From assembly GCF_000003815.2 (NCBI RefSeq), contig NC_049980.1:34962132-35026131 (forward strand): a stretch of 64,000 nt of DNA. Direction: 5' to 3'. Both the position numbers and the translations under genes were made by a program. This DNA comes from Branchiostoma floridae. Lineage: Eukaryota > Chordata > Leptocardii > Amphioxiformes > Branchiostomatidae. A model generated the notes under the pieces. The model saw nothing but the letters and a program-made list of their open reading frames with translations, did no database searches and had not been told where the DNA came from. Shown here in pieces: positions 24,006 through 36,065 of this stretch; positions within the stretch are counted from its first letter, which is position 1, and each line of letters opens with the position of its first letter.

Positions 24006-24440
24006 GTGAGTAAACAAACAAACAAACAAACAAACAAGCAAACAAACGTACATCTGGGCAGGAGACTCACTGTCAGAGACAAATGTGGTGAGTAAACAAA
24101 CAAACAAACAAACAAGCAAACAAACAACCGTACGACCGTACATCTGGGCAGGAGACTTACTATCTAGAGACAAATGTGGTGAGTAAACAAACAAACAAAC
24201 AAACAAGCAAACGTACATCTGTGCAGGAGACTCGCTATCAGAGACAAATGTGGTGAGTAAACAAACAAACAAACAAGCAAACAAACAAAGTAACAACCTT
24301 TCATCTGGGCAGGAGACTCACTATCAGAGACAAATGTGGTGGGTTCTGTACTGTCACTGTTTACCTCTACAGGTAAAGGTTTTACACATCCGTAATATTT
24401 ACATCTGGGCAGGAAACTAGTTATCAGAGACAAATGTGGT
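24006..24440 (+). repeat. Donor array after exon 1 (five decoy 5' splice sites)
   Basis: The end of exon 1 plus its donor (caggagactc...acaaatgtg then gtgagt) is repeated, with exon-like ends at 24087, 24178, 24252, 24338 and 24438. The copies are separated by (caaa)n tracts in the first part. Four of the five keep GTGAG; the 24338 copy has GTGGGT. The array shows repeated duplication of an exon-intron border, not of a whole exon. Confidence 0.85.
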
Positions 24441-24444
24441 GAGT

Positions 24445-25215
24445 GATTTCTGTAGTCACCTTTTCACTTCTACTGTACAGTATAGACATCTGTAATGTGT
24501 ACATCCGAGCAGGAGACTCACCACCAAGATTTTTTTGTGGGTTTAGTTTTTTCAATTCAACAAACAAATATCAATTCCAGGATTCAGGGAGATGCGAAGA
24601 ACACAGTTTCTGTACTTGTCCCATGTAATGTAATCTGATATCCACATCCTGCTGCACCCCCCTCCCACCCCTTCTCTTTCCAGGGTCACAAAGGTCGCAA
24701 GACTGGGTCATCAATCTGATGACCTCAGCACTGCGGAATCTGCTTTCTGTGACTTTGGCTGCACATTTTCACATGAGATACATCAATTGAGCTGTTAAAC
24801 GTGTACAAATTTGATAAAACACTGTGCCCCAAAATAGATTGCTGATATAACAAATTCCCCTGCTGTTGGGCAAGTCACACCAGCGGCCGTTTGGTAGAAA
24901 CTTTCGTCTGTGAAACAGATTCTCTAACATTAGAAAGATAATGCCTATCTCTCCAATGATCCATCTGTGAGCACACTTAGATATAGATTTAATTATGCCT
25001 TTATGAATTAGCCCATTGGCCTTCATGTAGGAACTATTACTGGTATTACTTCCCTCATGTCTTTGAGACACACCTACAAAATAAACATTACTTTTTACAC
25101 ATGACCGTGCACTACTCGCACCACTCATGAATTATTTAGCTCAGACCAGATTGATTGTAACGTTAGTAGATCTGAGTAAACGATGGTCACCATTCTGACC
25201 TCTGACCCCTCCCAG
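24445..25215. other. Intron 1 remainder
   Basis: Unique DNA between the donor array and exon 2. No further exon-like sequence was seen. A C-rich stretch at 24655-24680 is not followed by a usable exon. Confidence 0.5.
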
Positions 25216-25438
25216 GAACCAGCGACCCTTATGTGAAGTTCAAGTACGACGGGAAGCAGGTCTACAAGAGCAGGATCGTGTACAAGAACCTGAACCCTCG
25301 CTGGGACGAGACGTTCTCCCTCCCCGTGGACGACGTGACCAAGCCGCTCGTGGTGAAGGTGTTCGATTACGACAGGGGGCTGCAGGATGACCCCATGGGT
25401 CATGCCTACATCGACCTGGCGTCGCTGCTGATCGACAG
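25216..25438 (+). CDS. MCTP: MCTP exon 2: body of C2A domain
   Basis: It enters in phase 1 and leaves in phase 2. It encodes most of C2A: TSDPYVKFKYDGKQVYKSR, then NLNPRWDETFSLPVDD and VFDYDRGLQDDPMGHAYIDL. The Ca2+-binding loop 3 (FDYD...QDD) keeps its acidic residues, so Ca2+/phospholipid binding is expected. The GC-rich coding sequence contrasts with the AT-rich flanks. Just after the donor, short imperfect copies of the 'gacag-gtgg' junction follow (25436-25476), a weak echo of the border repeats seen elsewhere in the gene. Confidence 0.95.
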
Positions 25439-25578
25439 GTGGGTTTGACAGGTGGTTTGATTGACAGGCTTGATTGAGCTTTAGGATTAGAGTTGGGTGA
25501 GGTAGATGTTACACAGAGTTAGAGGGTTAGTGTTGGGTTAGGTACTTGTTATACAGATTGTTTTTATGTTTTCTGCAG

Positions 25579-26680
25579 GAAAGAGGAGTTCAAAGTTGAG
25601 CTTGAGGACCCACATGTTGTTTTTGTGTTCACTACAGGAAAGAAGAGTTTAAAGTTGAGCTTGAGGACCCACATGTTGTTTGTGTGTTTACTACAGGAAA
25701 GAAGAGTTTAAAGTTGAGCTTGAGGACCCACATGTTGTTTTTGTGTTTCACAGGAAAGAAGAGTTTAAAGTTGAGCTTGAGGACCCACATGTTGTTTTTG
25801 TGTTTTCTGTAGGAAAGAAGAGTTTAAAGTTGAGCTTGAGGACCCACATGTTGTTTGTGTGTTTACTACAGGAAAGAAGAGTTTAAAGTTGAGCTTGAGG
25901 ACCCACATGTTGTTTTTGTGTTTTCTACAGGAAAGAAGAGTTTAAAGTTGAGCTTGAGGACCCACATGTTGTTTTTGTGTTTCACAGGAAAGAGGAGTTT
26001 AAAGTTGAGCTTGAGGACCCACATGTTGTTTTTGTGTTTCACAGGAAAGAAGAGTTTAAAGTTGAGCTTGAGGACCCACATGTTGTTTATGTGTTTACTG
26101 CAGGAAAGAGGAGTTTAAAGTTGAGCTTGAGGACCCACATGTTGTTTTTGTGTTTCACAGGAAAGAGGAGTTCAAAGTTGAGCTTGAGGACCCACATGTT
26201 GTTTTTGTGTTTTCTGCAGGAAAGAAGAGTTTAAAGTTGAGCTTGAGGACCCACATGTTGTTTTTGTGTTTTCTGCAGGAAAGAAGAGTTTAAAGTTGAG
26301 CTTGAGGACCCACATGTTGTTGTGTGGTTCACAGGAAAGAAGAGTTTAAAGTTGAGCTTGAGGACCCACATGTTGTTTTTGTTTACCACAGGAAAGAAGA
26401 GTTTAAAGTTGAGCTTGAGGACCCTCATGTTGTTTTTGTGTTTTCTGTAGGAAAGAAGAGTTTAAAGTTGAGCTTGAGGACCCACATGTTGTTTTTGTTT
26501 ACCACAGGAAAGAAGAGTTTAAAGTTGAGCTTGAGGACCCTCATGTTGTTTTTGTGTTTTCTGTAGGAAAGAAGAGTTTAAAGTTGAGCTTGAGGACCCA
26601 CATGTTGTTTTTGTGTTTCACAGGAAAGAAGAGTTTAAAGTTGACCTTGAGGACCCACATGTTGTTTTTGTGTTTCACAG
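25579..26680 (+). repeat. Tandem array of 19 decoy acceptor/exon-3 copies
   Basis: Units of 57 or 59 bp (one of 56) start at 25579, 25638, 25697, 25754, 25813, 25872, 25931, 25988, 26045, 26104, 26161, 26220, 26279, 26335, 26392, 26451, 26508, 26567 and 26624. Each holds the 3' splice site and the first 40 or so bases of exon 3, encoding KEEFKVELEDPHV, followed by intron sequence. Acceptors differ (ctgcag, ctacag, cacag, ctgtag, ccacag). All but the last unit encode E where the real exon has D (KVEL versus KVDL). 57-bp steps preserve the frame as KEEFKVELEDPHVVFVFHR; 59-bp steps shift it. Confidence 0.95.
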
Positions 26681-26789
26681 GAAAGAAGAGTTTAAAGTTG
26701 ACCTTGAGGACCCACATGTTGCAGAAGACTTGGGCTACCTTCTCCTGGACCTCACTCTGGTGCCAAAGACTAGCGATGAGAAGGAAGAG
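26681..26789 (+). CDS. MCTP: MCTP exon 3: end of C2A
   Basis: It enters in phase 2 and leaves in phase 0 at gtgagt. It reads KEEFKVDLEDPHVAEDLGYL and then LLDLTLVPKTSDEKEE, the last strands of C2A and the start of the linker. This is the only one of twenty tandem copies that continues into AEDLGYLLLDLTLVP, which identifies it as the functional exon. The copies at 26567 and 26624 lie 114 and 57 nt upstream, are in frame, and have pyrimidine-AG acceptors. They could therefore serve as alternative 3' splice sites. Confidence 0.93.
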
Positions 26790-29700
26790 GTGAGTCAGCC
26801 TTCCGGGTGTCTTTAAGCACCATTCATGTGTCTTTAAGCACCATTTATGTGTCTTTAAGGAATGCAGTATTTTACAAAACACCTTATAATTAGTATCCAT
26901 GTGTTTAACCTTCAGCCAGATAAGGTAGTCCCTTATGCCTTTTTCACATGGCGGACATGACTGGGTGTTATTTTAGAAATAAGTTTTGTCTGATTGCCTC
27001 ATTGCCCTCGTTTTCGATCTATCATGGCCGCCACATGGGAAGGGTGTATATGGGGCAGGTAGCATGTAGAAAGAGGGTTTTTAGGAGACAAAACACCCCT
27101 CCATGTGCCTTTGATCCCCAAGCTACTGAGATATCAGCTAACAGCACCAGATTTGTGTCAGTTATGTGGTGAAGCAGCAAGGAGAACATACAAGGGACTC
27201 AGAGATGGACAAAACATCCGATTCTTGATAACTTGTGTAAGATCATCAATCTTGCTTTGGTGACATGTTTGCGAGTCAGCTCTACTGTTATGTGTGTGTG
27301 TGTGCATGCGCGCGTGTGTGTGTGTGTGTGTGCATGTACATATACAAGACTCTGTGTACAAATAGACAGAGAACCTTCCCAGCCTCTTATTCGCATGTAT
27401 TTTATATAATTATGTACAATTATAATATTAGAATATATCATCTCAGAGTCCATTGCAGTAATACCATAGTGAGGTCTTCAATCTGTCTATCTCCAATAAC
27501 GCCTGATGTAATGTCATTATTCTGGTGCTAAGCAATTTAGGTGCCCCCTGGATGGTTGTTATCACCAGCGGCTGTCAAATCAAATGAAGAACACAGATTG
27601 GCAGCGGAAAATGTTTCAGTCTTCATAATTACTGTGGAGAGTTGGCAGCTATGTACATGTAGTGGTAGCCATAGTACCATGATGGTTCTATGTACATGTA
27701 GTGGTAGCCATAGCACCATGGTTCTATGTACATGTAGTGGTAGCCATAGCACCATGGTTCTATGGAGGAAAATATGTACTAGCCTGGTCCCGACCTCTGG
27801 TTGATAATGTATGTATGTTAAGCACCATGCTGTTTTTACTGTAGTGGGAAACTGGTGTGTGTAGTGTGCTGTTGTCAGCAGCCCTGCCAAGAAGTCATGC
27901 TCACCTGACATACATGCTACTTGAAAGGGTTGCAGTCTTTAGGATGGGACGATAAGCTGGGGTTCACTGTTCATTGTTGATCTGTATGTGTGTGTGTGTG
28001 GAAGTCTGTTCCCTGTAGCTCTGTCCGTGGTGGGAAATGGCGTAGCTGGATAGAAATGCTGTGGTGACCTGCGGTGACCTTGATCAGAAGTTGCTGCTGA
28101 GTGGCCCTGGCTAGTGTGACCATGGGTGTCCCTGGTACACAGCAACACAGTCAGCCACATCAGTATTGTTTCCCCTGACATTCTCATATTCTAATAACAA
28201 CTTTAGATTAGTTAAATCCACTAGGTATTTTCCACTAACTCTGAATATACCTCCATGTTGGGAACATAAAAAGATCTATAGTTAGAAAAGACCGATTTTT
28301 GATGACCTTTCCAAGCCAGCAGATGGTAATTTGACCAGCAAAAAAAGTCTAGTAACTTTCCCATAATATAATATGACATTCAGACTTTATAGTTCATAGC
28401 ATCAAATCTATAATCAATCTCTAGAAACAAGTTTATATTTAGCCTTCTTGCATGGTTCAATACGAACATTTGACCTGTTGGCATTGATTTGCATGGAGTC
28501 CCAGTTTTGCTGACATTAGTCTGGAGTCCACATGTGTAGTCAGTTAACAGGTATTCAGATACTGAGTAGACCTTACAGCCCCGTTCCTGGACATTTTCAT
28601 GTCTCCTGTGATAACTATGACAGATCACAGCCCAGTGCCTGAGGAACTGCTGCAGTTATGCGACTCGATAGTTTATATGGCTTTATCTGACTGATTTATT
28701 ATGCCTGTTAAAACTGCATTGCTGAGAGGGTATTTGGTATTTCCTGCAATTTGATATATTTTACATAAATGCTCCATCCAGAAGACCTTCATTTTTATAT
28801 AGTGGGAATTTTATATGGATGATTTATCATATGACTACTTAGGTTCCTGTTAAAATTGAATTGCTGAAGGGTACGTGCTATTTCCTGCCATTTGGAGCGG
28901 GATTTACATAAATGCCCTATCCAGAAGACCTAAGTAGTCAGATGAAAGGGAGAAAGTAAAGAATCACTCATTAGATTGAATGGCAGTCATATTCAGAAAT
29001 CATAATGTCATAACTGTAGTGTTCTAATAACAATAGAATTGAGAAATATTTTCCATTGGCTTTGTAGATATAAACAGCAGGTATGAACTGCTAAATAGCA
29101 CAGTTAAAACTTAATAAGATGAAGTGCTGTGAAGTTTCCCTCATTCACACCTCATACACTTATAATAGCTTACAGCATTGCCCAGTAGCTCACCTGTCTC
29201 AAATTGCCTTCTATTTTTCATGGCAAGTCGGTAGTTTCAAAGCCCAGTGGCATCAGCTGATTATGTTCAGTTTTGCAGTGAAATCAGACTCACCATTTGG
29301 CACAAACTACCAAGTAATAGACTAGGACCAGATGACTGAAATGTAGTAGAATGTTATTAATCTTAGACTTCTCTTGAAGTGATATTCTTATAATTGTGTG
29401 TGACGATGAAGATCCATGGACCGCTCTTCTGTTTTCTTCATACATGCCTAACATGACCCAATCTCTATTTTCTGGGATTTCCCAGGAGTGAAATATGCAT
29501 TTTGTGTTGTCTAAATTGTCACTTAGTTCCTTGTGAAGCAAGCCCATCTATTGGGTATTAGGAAGAAAGCTTCAGAAATGCTTTGTGACAGTACAATTCA
29601 GAGAGAGACCAGCATTTCCATCCACTGTAAGCAGTCTTAGGGCATCACACTGGGAAATCTGTGACTATGCAGAATGGATACAGCAGTATCAAAATTGGTG

Positions 29701-30905
29701 CTGCAATAGTCATATTTTTGTCTATTCTGAGCTACAATACAAAGTATGACAGAAACATTTATCTTTATTATTTTTTTATAAATTCAAAACATCTCGGTAG
29801 CCCCTTCTTGTACAACAAGTTGTAGATTTCCAAGAGGACCAGCAAAGTGGATCCTAATAACTTGGGAAAAATTGGAACATAAGTTATATTTCATCAGAAA
29901 TTGGACATGATGTAGAGAAAGAGAAATTGATACACTCACTCACACTCACTATCCATGGTTAGATTATACTGCTGCTGGGTTCCCTGACGCAGGGGTAGGC
30001 AGCAGTCGGCCAGTCTTCACACTCCGCTTCCATTTGGATACAAATGAAATAAATAGCGCAAAGTAGTTACATATGATTTATAGTCAGCATAAAATGTCCA
30101 TTCAGTGTCCAATAAGCCCAGCTGGTCTTTACAAGTGCCTGACGTAACCTTCCTTCAGGCTCCTGTCTTACTGCGCTGCTGATAGTGACAGATGAGCGCA
30201 ATAATGTCTCCCCATCATGATTAATGGTAGAGGATAAAATGTCAAAATCTGACCTACTTTCTTGTTTCATATTTGATTCCTCTGACCTCTGACCTCTGAT
30301 GAACCTCGTGAGTTTTCAGCAGCTTGCACTGAATAGTGCTGATTACGTTGTGTTTAGAATAGGATCACCATTAATCATCATCTAAATAGGAAGGCAGAAA
30401 AACTATACCGTTCAGCAGCTACAAGAAGAACTGCTCATTTTTACAGGCACCTTGTTACAATCAGTGTAAGTTGTCTGTCGCCTTCAGACTGAAGTCAATT
30501 GTTGCGGTCTCCGCTGCCTGATTATAGGTTGCCTCATGATTTGTCCCATTGGAAGCATCATGAGAGACCGTCGGGACCGGCTGTCCGCCTTACTGTGTCA
30601 GTCTGGATCAATGAGTCATTAGGCATAGGGAAATTAATGTGGGCTTTCCCAGAAAGGCAGTGAAAAATCAGGGGTGATAGGAAGGGATTTTATTTTTTCA
30701 AAATTTCAGTTCAGTGATCAACAAATATAGGCACAATTATGTAGGTGTCAATGTAAAAGGGCCCTCGGTTTGGTGGTTCTGTGTACTTGTATATCACTTT
30801 CTGTACGGCAACAGACATGAGTAGCACATGTTGTAAAGATTTGTATAGCCTTTGCCAGTGGTCGATCTCCCCAAAAGTTCCAAGGGTTGGTCGTATAATC
30901 GTAAG
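26790..30905. other. First part of the 18.9-kb intron 3
   Basis: Contains (a) a short 'tgtctttaagcaccat' repeat at 26808-26860; (b) (tg)n with a cgcg interruption at 27290-27333; (c) a 34-bp triplicate 'tctatgtacatgtagtggta...' at 27650-27765; (d) two 100-bp copies sharing 'cctgttaaaa' and 'atccagaagacct' at 28705-28790 and 28850-28930, the second closed by the inverted pair gactacttagg/cctaagtagtc. No exon was recognised. Confidence 0.5.
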
Positions 30906-31400
30906 CACTACATTTTTCTCAAGGCCTGACCACCCTTGCACCAGTACCAGCTGTAGGGCCTGCCCTTGGTGCTGAAAGCCTGGGGACTGATGTGTGATAT
31001 CCACTACTCTGTTGCTGCTGTTCCTGCTGTTCTTGTTGCTGCTGTTCCTGCTGTTCCTGTTGCTGCTGTTCCTGCTGTTCCAACTATTCCTGCTGTTACT
31101 GCTGTTACTGTTCCTGCTGTTACTGAGCCTGTAGACTGTGATGTAAATCTGTCCTCCTGCTGTTCTGTACCCTTGCACCAGTACCAGCTGTGGGGCTGCC
31201 CTTGGTGCTGAAAGCCCGGGAACTGATGTGTGACATCCACTACTCTGTTACTGTTGTTACTGTTACTGTTGTTACTGTTCCTGCTGTTACTGAGCCTGTG
31301 CTGTTCTGTACCCTTGCACCAGTACCAGCTGTAGGGCCTGCCCTTGGTGCTGAAAGCCTGGGGACTGATGTGTGATGTCCACTACTCTGTTCCTGCTGTT
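30906..31400 (+). repeat. Compound minisatellite with (ctgttc)n cores, three units
   Basis: Three copies of 'cccttgcaccagtaccagct ... cccttggtgctgaaagcc' at 30934, 31170 and 31310 are each followed by a (ctgttcctgctgtt)n stretch of different length. The unit resembles the minisatellite at the window end in the phrase 'cctggtgctgaa', but the rest differs. Confidence 0.8.
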
Positions 31401-33800
31401 GCTTTTAGCATTCTGAGTCTGTGGATCGTAATCTAGATCCTTTCTGGGGTTTTTTTGCAAGTAGTTGTCAGTGATATCTATTTTAAAGGTACTGGCATTT
31501 GTACTAATTTACTAATTTTCAATTATTTTTCACGAGTTTTGTAACCAGTCAGTCAGTGCATATAATATTAAGCAGAGCTGTAAAAGTTGCCTCACTCACA
31601 CTCACGCAATAACTATCCGGTTTATCGTCTGTTGTTGATGTATTTCATGTACAGATATGGGCAATATTCTATGCTTTAGATTGGACCACCATTGCCATGC
31701 AGAGATTATGATTTATATGATTCTGAATGTATTGATCTGCTGTAGCTGTAATATATACAAAATTACCTGTCATTTATTTTATCTATGCTGCATTGACCTT
31801 TACTTGTATATCAATAAGCATCCATATTTAAGTGTTTAAATATTGACTAATATTATAACGTAGATAAACATCACTATTTTCCAACAACAGTGTATAAAAT
31901 GGTTGACATAGCATCCACAGTATGCTTTCAACATGCAGATGCCCGTATAAGCCGTACCTTCTCTTATCAGCAGGACGAATGAAAGACAAGATAAATCGAT
32001 AAGAATTTTATCTGCTTGAAATTTGATTTCCCACGTCTTACATATCATCAGTCTCCTGCATAATAAACGGATAACTGCTATACTTAAGCGATAACGTCTA
32101 TACTTTAGCAGTCAGGAGTGATTATTGTCCTCAGTATTCATCGGTGCATCAGAATCAGAGTGATTATTTATACATTACTGATGTATGTGAGCTGTACTTG
32201 GGTAGGGAGGGGCTGTTAGGGAGTCTGGTGTCTGTGATCTGTCCAAAAGGAAGAAAAAGGCGCTGGCAAGAGAAATTATGGGAGAACAAATTCTGAAAAT
32301 AGGAATGACATTAGTGACGTGAAACAGTAAGAAGTACCAAAAACTGAGAAATTTAGTTGTTAGATCTTCAGTGGTGCCCCAACTGCCAAATATTTAGACT
32401 AAGATGATGAGATGATCTGTCCAGAAACTGGACACAGTAGCAGCTCTTTTGTCCTGAATACTCAGTGGTAGGTGAGAACTCTGAGAAGGGATGATCTGCC
32501 AAACATACCCTTTAGAAGAAAAGAATGTGCATGGTTCAGATGCCTACAGCCTTTGGTAGCATCTTTCTGACTGTTGGAAGTTCCTGTATGGTCTGGAAAA
32601 ATATGTCCCAACTGGAGATGGAAAACAGAATGTTGTAATAAGCTGGGCGTTTTCAGCTTGATACTTGTTTTAATATTTGACTGGTCCTTATTATCTGGGG
32701 TATGATTTGTTAAGAGGTAAATGTTATTTTATTCTGCTGCAGTCTGTGTTTTTCAAGGCCAGTCATTCCACGATGGGAAACCTGCTGCTGTGTAAAGTGA
32801 CACCGCTGTCGGTCAGCTGGTGGTGAGAAATGCAATTAGCAGCCACGACATGCAATTAACCTTAAACAGTATCGATTGTCATAAAGGTTCTTCCCTTTGT
32901 TAAGGAGTAAAGCTGAGGTCCATTACATTTACACCAGCCCTGATTGCTGGGCAGGATTGGTCAAACATCTTACACCAAAGGGGCAGCCGTAATCTCAGCT
33001 CACTGTTCAGTACCGTCATCATTAACAACAGTGGGATGTTTGTTATTGGGCAGTGGTCATGTTAAGGCTGTATTGTTGGTCTGATTTATGAGAATACATT
33101 TTGCTATTTCATGGTTATCATTTCATTTCATCCATTCCTCTGTTATGTATATCAAGTTTACTTCTTATATCATCAAAATCAAGCTTTTGTCATGACCTTC
33201 CTCAGTAGCCAGGCCAATGTCTTAGTCAACTTGTTCTAAAACCTGTGTAGAGATTTAGGCTCTTTTAAAAGAAGTCACAGAAAAGACAGATGAGGATTGA
33301 GTCTGCCACTATTTCTTCACTGTAATATCAAGGTCATAGTAACAATGCTAATATCAACTGAACTGAATATCAATAGTTTGTTTCACTCATGCTGTTTGTC
33401 CAATGGGTTTGATGATGACCTTGGCATCACTAGAACAATAAAAAAATACAATCAGATCAAAAATGTGGATAATGCCCTACAGCCATGGGGAGACTAAAGG
33501 AGGCTTATAAAACTGGGTTGGCAAAATCACAATGCTGCATCTTTGTACTACAGTAAGACTGAATCACAAAAAAAGGAAAATGTATGTGGACAAAGGTTGT
33601 TGTTTTCAGGTTTACGCAACATTCAGGCTGGTATGGTGAGAAGCAGGTCATGCCAGTATTGATCGTTGTTCTGACTGAGCAGTCGTGTGATTTGGTTCTG
33701 ATTCTCATCAGATGAGATCAGGACAATCTCATTGGAACATAACCAGCTTTATTGTGAACGTAAATCACTGCATGTTTCTTATCCAGACTAAAGCCAAAAC
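31401..33800. other. Intron 3 continued: unique DNA
   Basis: AT-rich, no long repeats and no recognised coding sequence. Scattered ORFs of 60-70 codons have no splice support. Confidence 0.4.
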
Positions 33801-33819
33801 CTTTCAGGCTCTTAGAGCT

Positions 33820-34715
33820 GGTGCCAATGTTCTCATCTACTCTCACAGTGGAGCTGTTTCAGAGAAGATGGTATCTCACATCAGTAGGAGGTGCACATAA
33901 TAGTTTACTGTGAAAGTGTAGCGTTGCATGTTTAAGTGGTGAGTGGAATATGTTATCCCCACAGTAGGGGCATCTTCTCTGGGTAGTTTTAAAGAACGCT
34001 TGCAGATAGATGTGCAAAAGTTAGGTGTGACGGATCCTTCGGTGTAATAAACCCAGCGGCTGCCGCGACGCATGCCTGTGAAGCTGGTGTGTTATGCCGA
34101 ACGGCGGTTATACCGGCTATATGGATACAGATACAGAAGCTGGTGTGTTATGCCGAACGGCGGTTATACCGGCTATATAGATACAGATACAGGAACTATC
34201 GTAGTGGTGCAGTGAGGAAATTCAGCTGTGTTTATGTTATAGGTTGTTCAATGGAGTGAATGTTCAAGTTAAATGTTCAAATTTACAGCAGCAGAAATGA
34301 GTGTTCACGTCAATGTTACCATCTATTCTCACAGTGGAGCTGTTGGAGGGAAGATTTTATCTTCACATCAGTGACAGTACGAGGTGCACATAATGGTTTA
34401 TTGTGTATGTTGGTGGTGGTGCAGTCAGGAAATTCAGCTTTTATCCACAATGCTTGAATGTTCCTTGGTTCTTGGGAGTGAATGTTGAGGTCAATGTTCC
34501 CATTCGCTCTCACAGTGAAGTGGAGCTATTTGAGAGTATGTGTTGGACACAATGGTTAAGTATGAAAGTGTTGAAGTCCATGTTCCCATTAACTGTAGCA
34601 GAAGTGTCAGTGTTCACGTCAATGTTTTTCACATCTACTCTCACAGTAGAGCTATTTGAGAGTATGTGTTGGACACAATGGTTTAGTATGAAAGTGTTGT
34701 AGTCAATGTTCCCAT
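33820..34715 (+). repeat. Four diverged copies of a 100-bp unit, split by a retrotransposon end
   Basis: Copies near 33822, 34306, 34490 and 34615 share 'caatgttcccattcactctcacagtggagctgtt...'. The first pair also shares 'catcagtgac/aggaggtgcacataatggtt'; the last pair shares 'gagtatgtgttggacacaat'. The first is separated from the rest by a non-LTR retrotransposon 3' end. Confidence 0.7.
33936..34196 (+). mobile_element. 3' end of a non-LTR retrotransposon (reverse-transcriptase C-terminus, broken)
   Basis: GAG TGG AAT ATG TTA TCC reads EWNMLS; one frame shift later VGASSLGSFKERLQIDVQK LGVTDPSV and stops follow. The WNxLP...S..SFKxRL pattern is typical of the end of CR1/jockey-type reverse transcriptases. 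A 55-bp 3'-UTR unit 'gaagctggtgtgttatgccg...' occurs twice (34080 and 34136). The tail consists of 'atacagatacag' repeats, as in CR1-like elements. It is a dead 5'-truncated copy. Confidence 0.6.
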
Positions 34716-34789
34716 TCACTGTACCCCTGGAGCCAGATGATGGGACTAGATGCTGAGATTCCCCTGAGTCAGTATTGATGCAGTAAATC

Positions 34790-35225
34790 TACAGGTACAG
34801 AATTATGGACAATAAACCACATACTCTTATACACATACTCGTATACACAAACTCTAATACACCTCATACAGAATTATGGACAATAAACCACATACTCATA
34901 TACATATACTCGTATACACAAACTCTAATACACCTCATACAGAATTATGGACAATAAACCACATACTCATATACATATACTCGTATACACAAACTCGTAT
35001 ACGTCTCATACAGAATTATGGACAACAAACCACATACCCATATACATATACTTGAATACACAAACTCGTATACGCCTCATACAGAATTATGGATAATAAA
35101 CCACATACTCGTATACATATACTCGTACACACAAACTCGTATACGCCTCATACAAAATTATGGCTAATAAACCACATGCTCGTACAAATATGGCTAATAA
35201 ACCACATACTCGTATACTCTCTGTC
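34790..35225 (+). repeat. Minisatellite of 62-70 bp, about six units
   Basis: The unit 'acagaattatggacaataaa ccacatactcgtatacatat actcgtatacacaaactc' repeats with (gtatac)-rich variation; the last units are shortened (aaatatggctaataaaccac). Confidence 0.9.
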
Positions 35226-35465
35226 TCACTCATGGCAGGGTATAAATCAGTGTATCAGAGATACACCTGTAAAGGATGATAACCTCGTATATCTGGAGTA
35301 GGCAATATTCCAGTTTGTTACAGTGTCACTGAGATTATCATAGTTTTTTTTATTCAACTACCTATACATCAACAAACCTACAGTACAGGTACCGTGGACA
35401 TATGAGCTAGTTTATTTATACTATTGGGAAATGTAGTAAACAATCCACATTACAACTAGCCTGAG

Positions 35466-35665
35466 TACTGTAAATGCATTTACTTTCGTGGTAGCAGAAA
35501 AATGGAGTGTTCATGGTGGTTTTAGGTTTGCGGTAGTGTCGTGGACTGCAGTAAAAACTATAATGGACAAATGTTCGAGGTGGTTTTAAGTTTGCGGTGA
35601 AGTGGCCACTGTGAAAACTGAGAACATAAAACCACTGCACTCATTTCTGCATAAATTTTACAGTG
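35466..35665 (-). mobile_element. Palindromic MITE (TACTGTAAATG family), copy 3
   Basis: Same order of blocks as copy 2 (gtggttttaggtttgcggta, tggactgcagt, gttttaagtttgcggtgaag), but most CG dinucleotides have decayed to TG or CA. This suggests methylation-driven mutation of an older copy. Confidence 0.75.
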
Positions 35666-35879
35666 AAGTCTCAAACATCAAAACACCAATTATCATACCA
35701 AACAGCCCACCAGACAATCATCAACATTCTCGGATTCAGGAACATGAAAATTCAAATCTCATTTCTGATGTCCTCTCTCTAATGTCGTCCGGGAAACTGA
35801 CTTAGTTTTGCCTGTTTAGCTGTTTTTGTTCCCCGTGGTGACTACAAATATAGTGACGTCAGTAGTTTTAACTGGCGCG

Positions 35880-36065
35880 ATCGCCCAGTAATAAGAGCAG
35901 GGTAGATTGTAGCTCTGACCAGCACAATTGCGTGGTAATAACGCCGGGGAAATCGTAGCTCTGACCAGCACAATTGCATGGTAATAACGCCAGGGAGATC
36001 GTAGCTCTGACTAGCACAGTTGCGTGGTAATAACGCCGAGAAATCGTTTCCCTGGTTGAAGATGG
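35880..36065 (+). repeat. 47-bp minisatellite, four units
   Basis: The unit 'taataacgccggggaaatcg tagctctgaccagcacaatt gcgtggt' repeats four times with small differences (taagagcagggtaga in the first unit). Confidence 0.85.

Noticed and set aside
25579-26680. A protein made of repeated KEEFKVELEDPHV units
   Set aside because: Units are each preceded by splice acceptors, most junctions are out of frame (59 bp), and only the last copy continues into C2A. It is an intronic border array.
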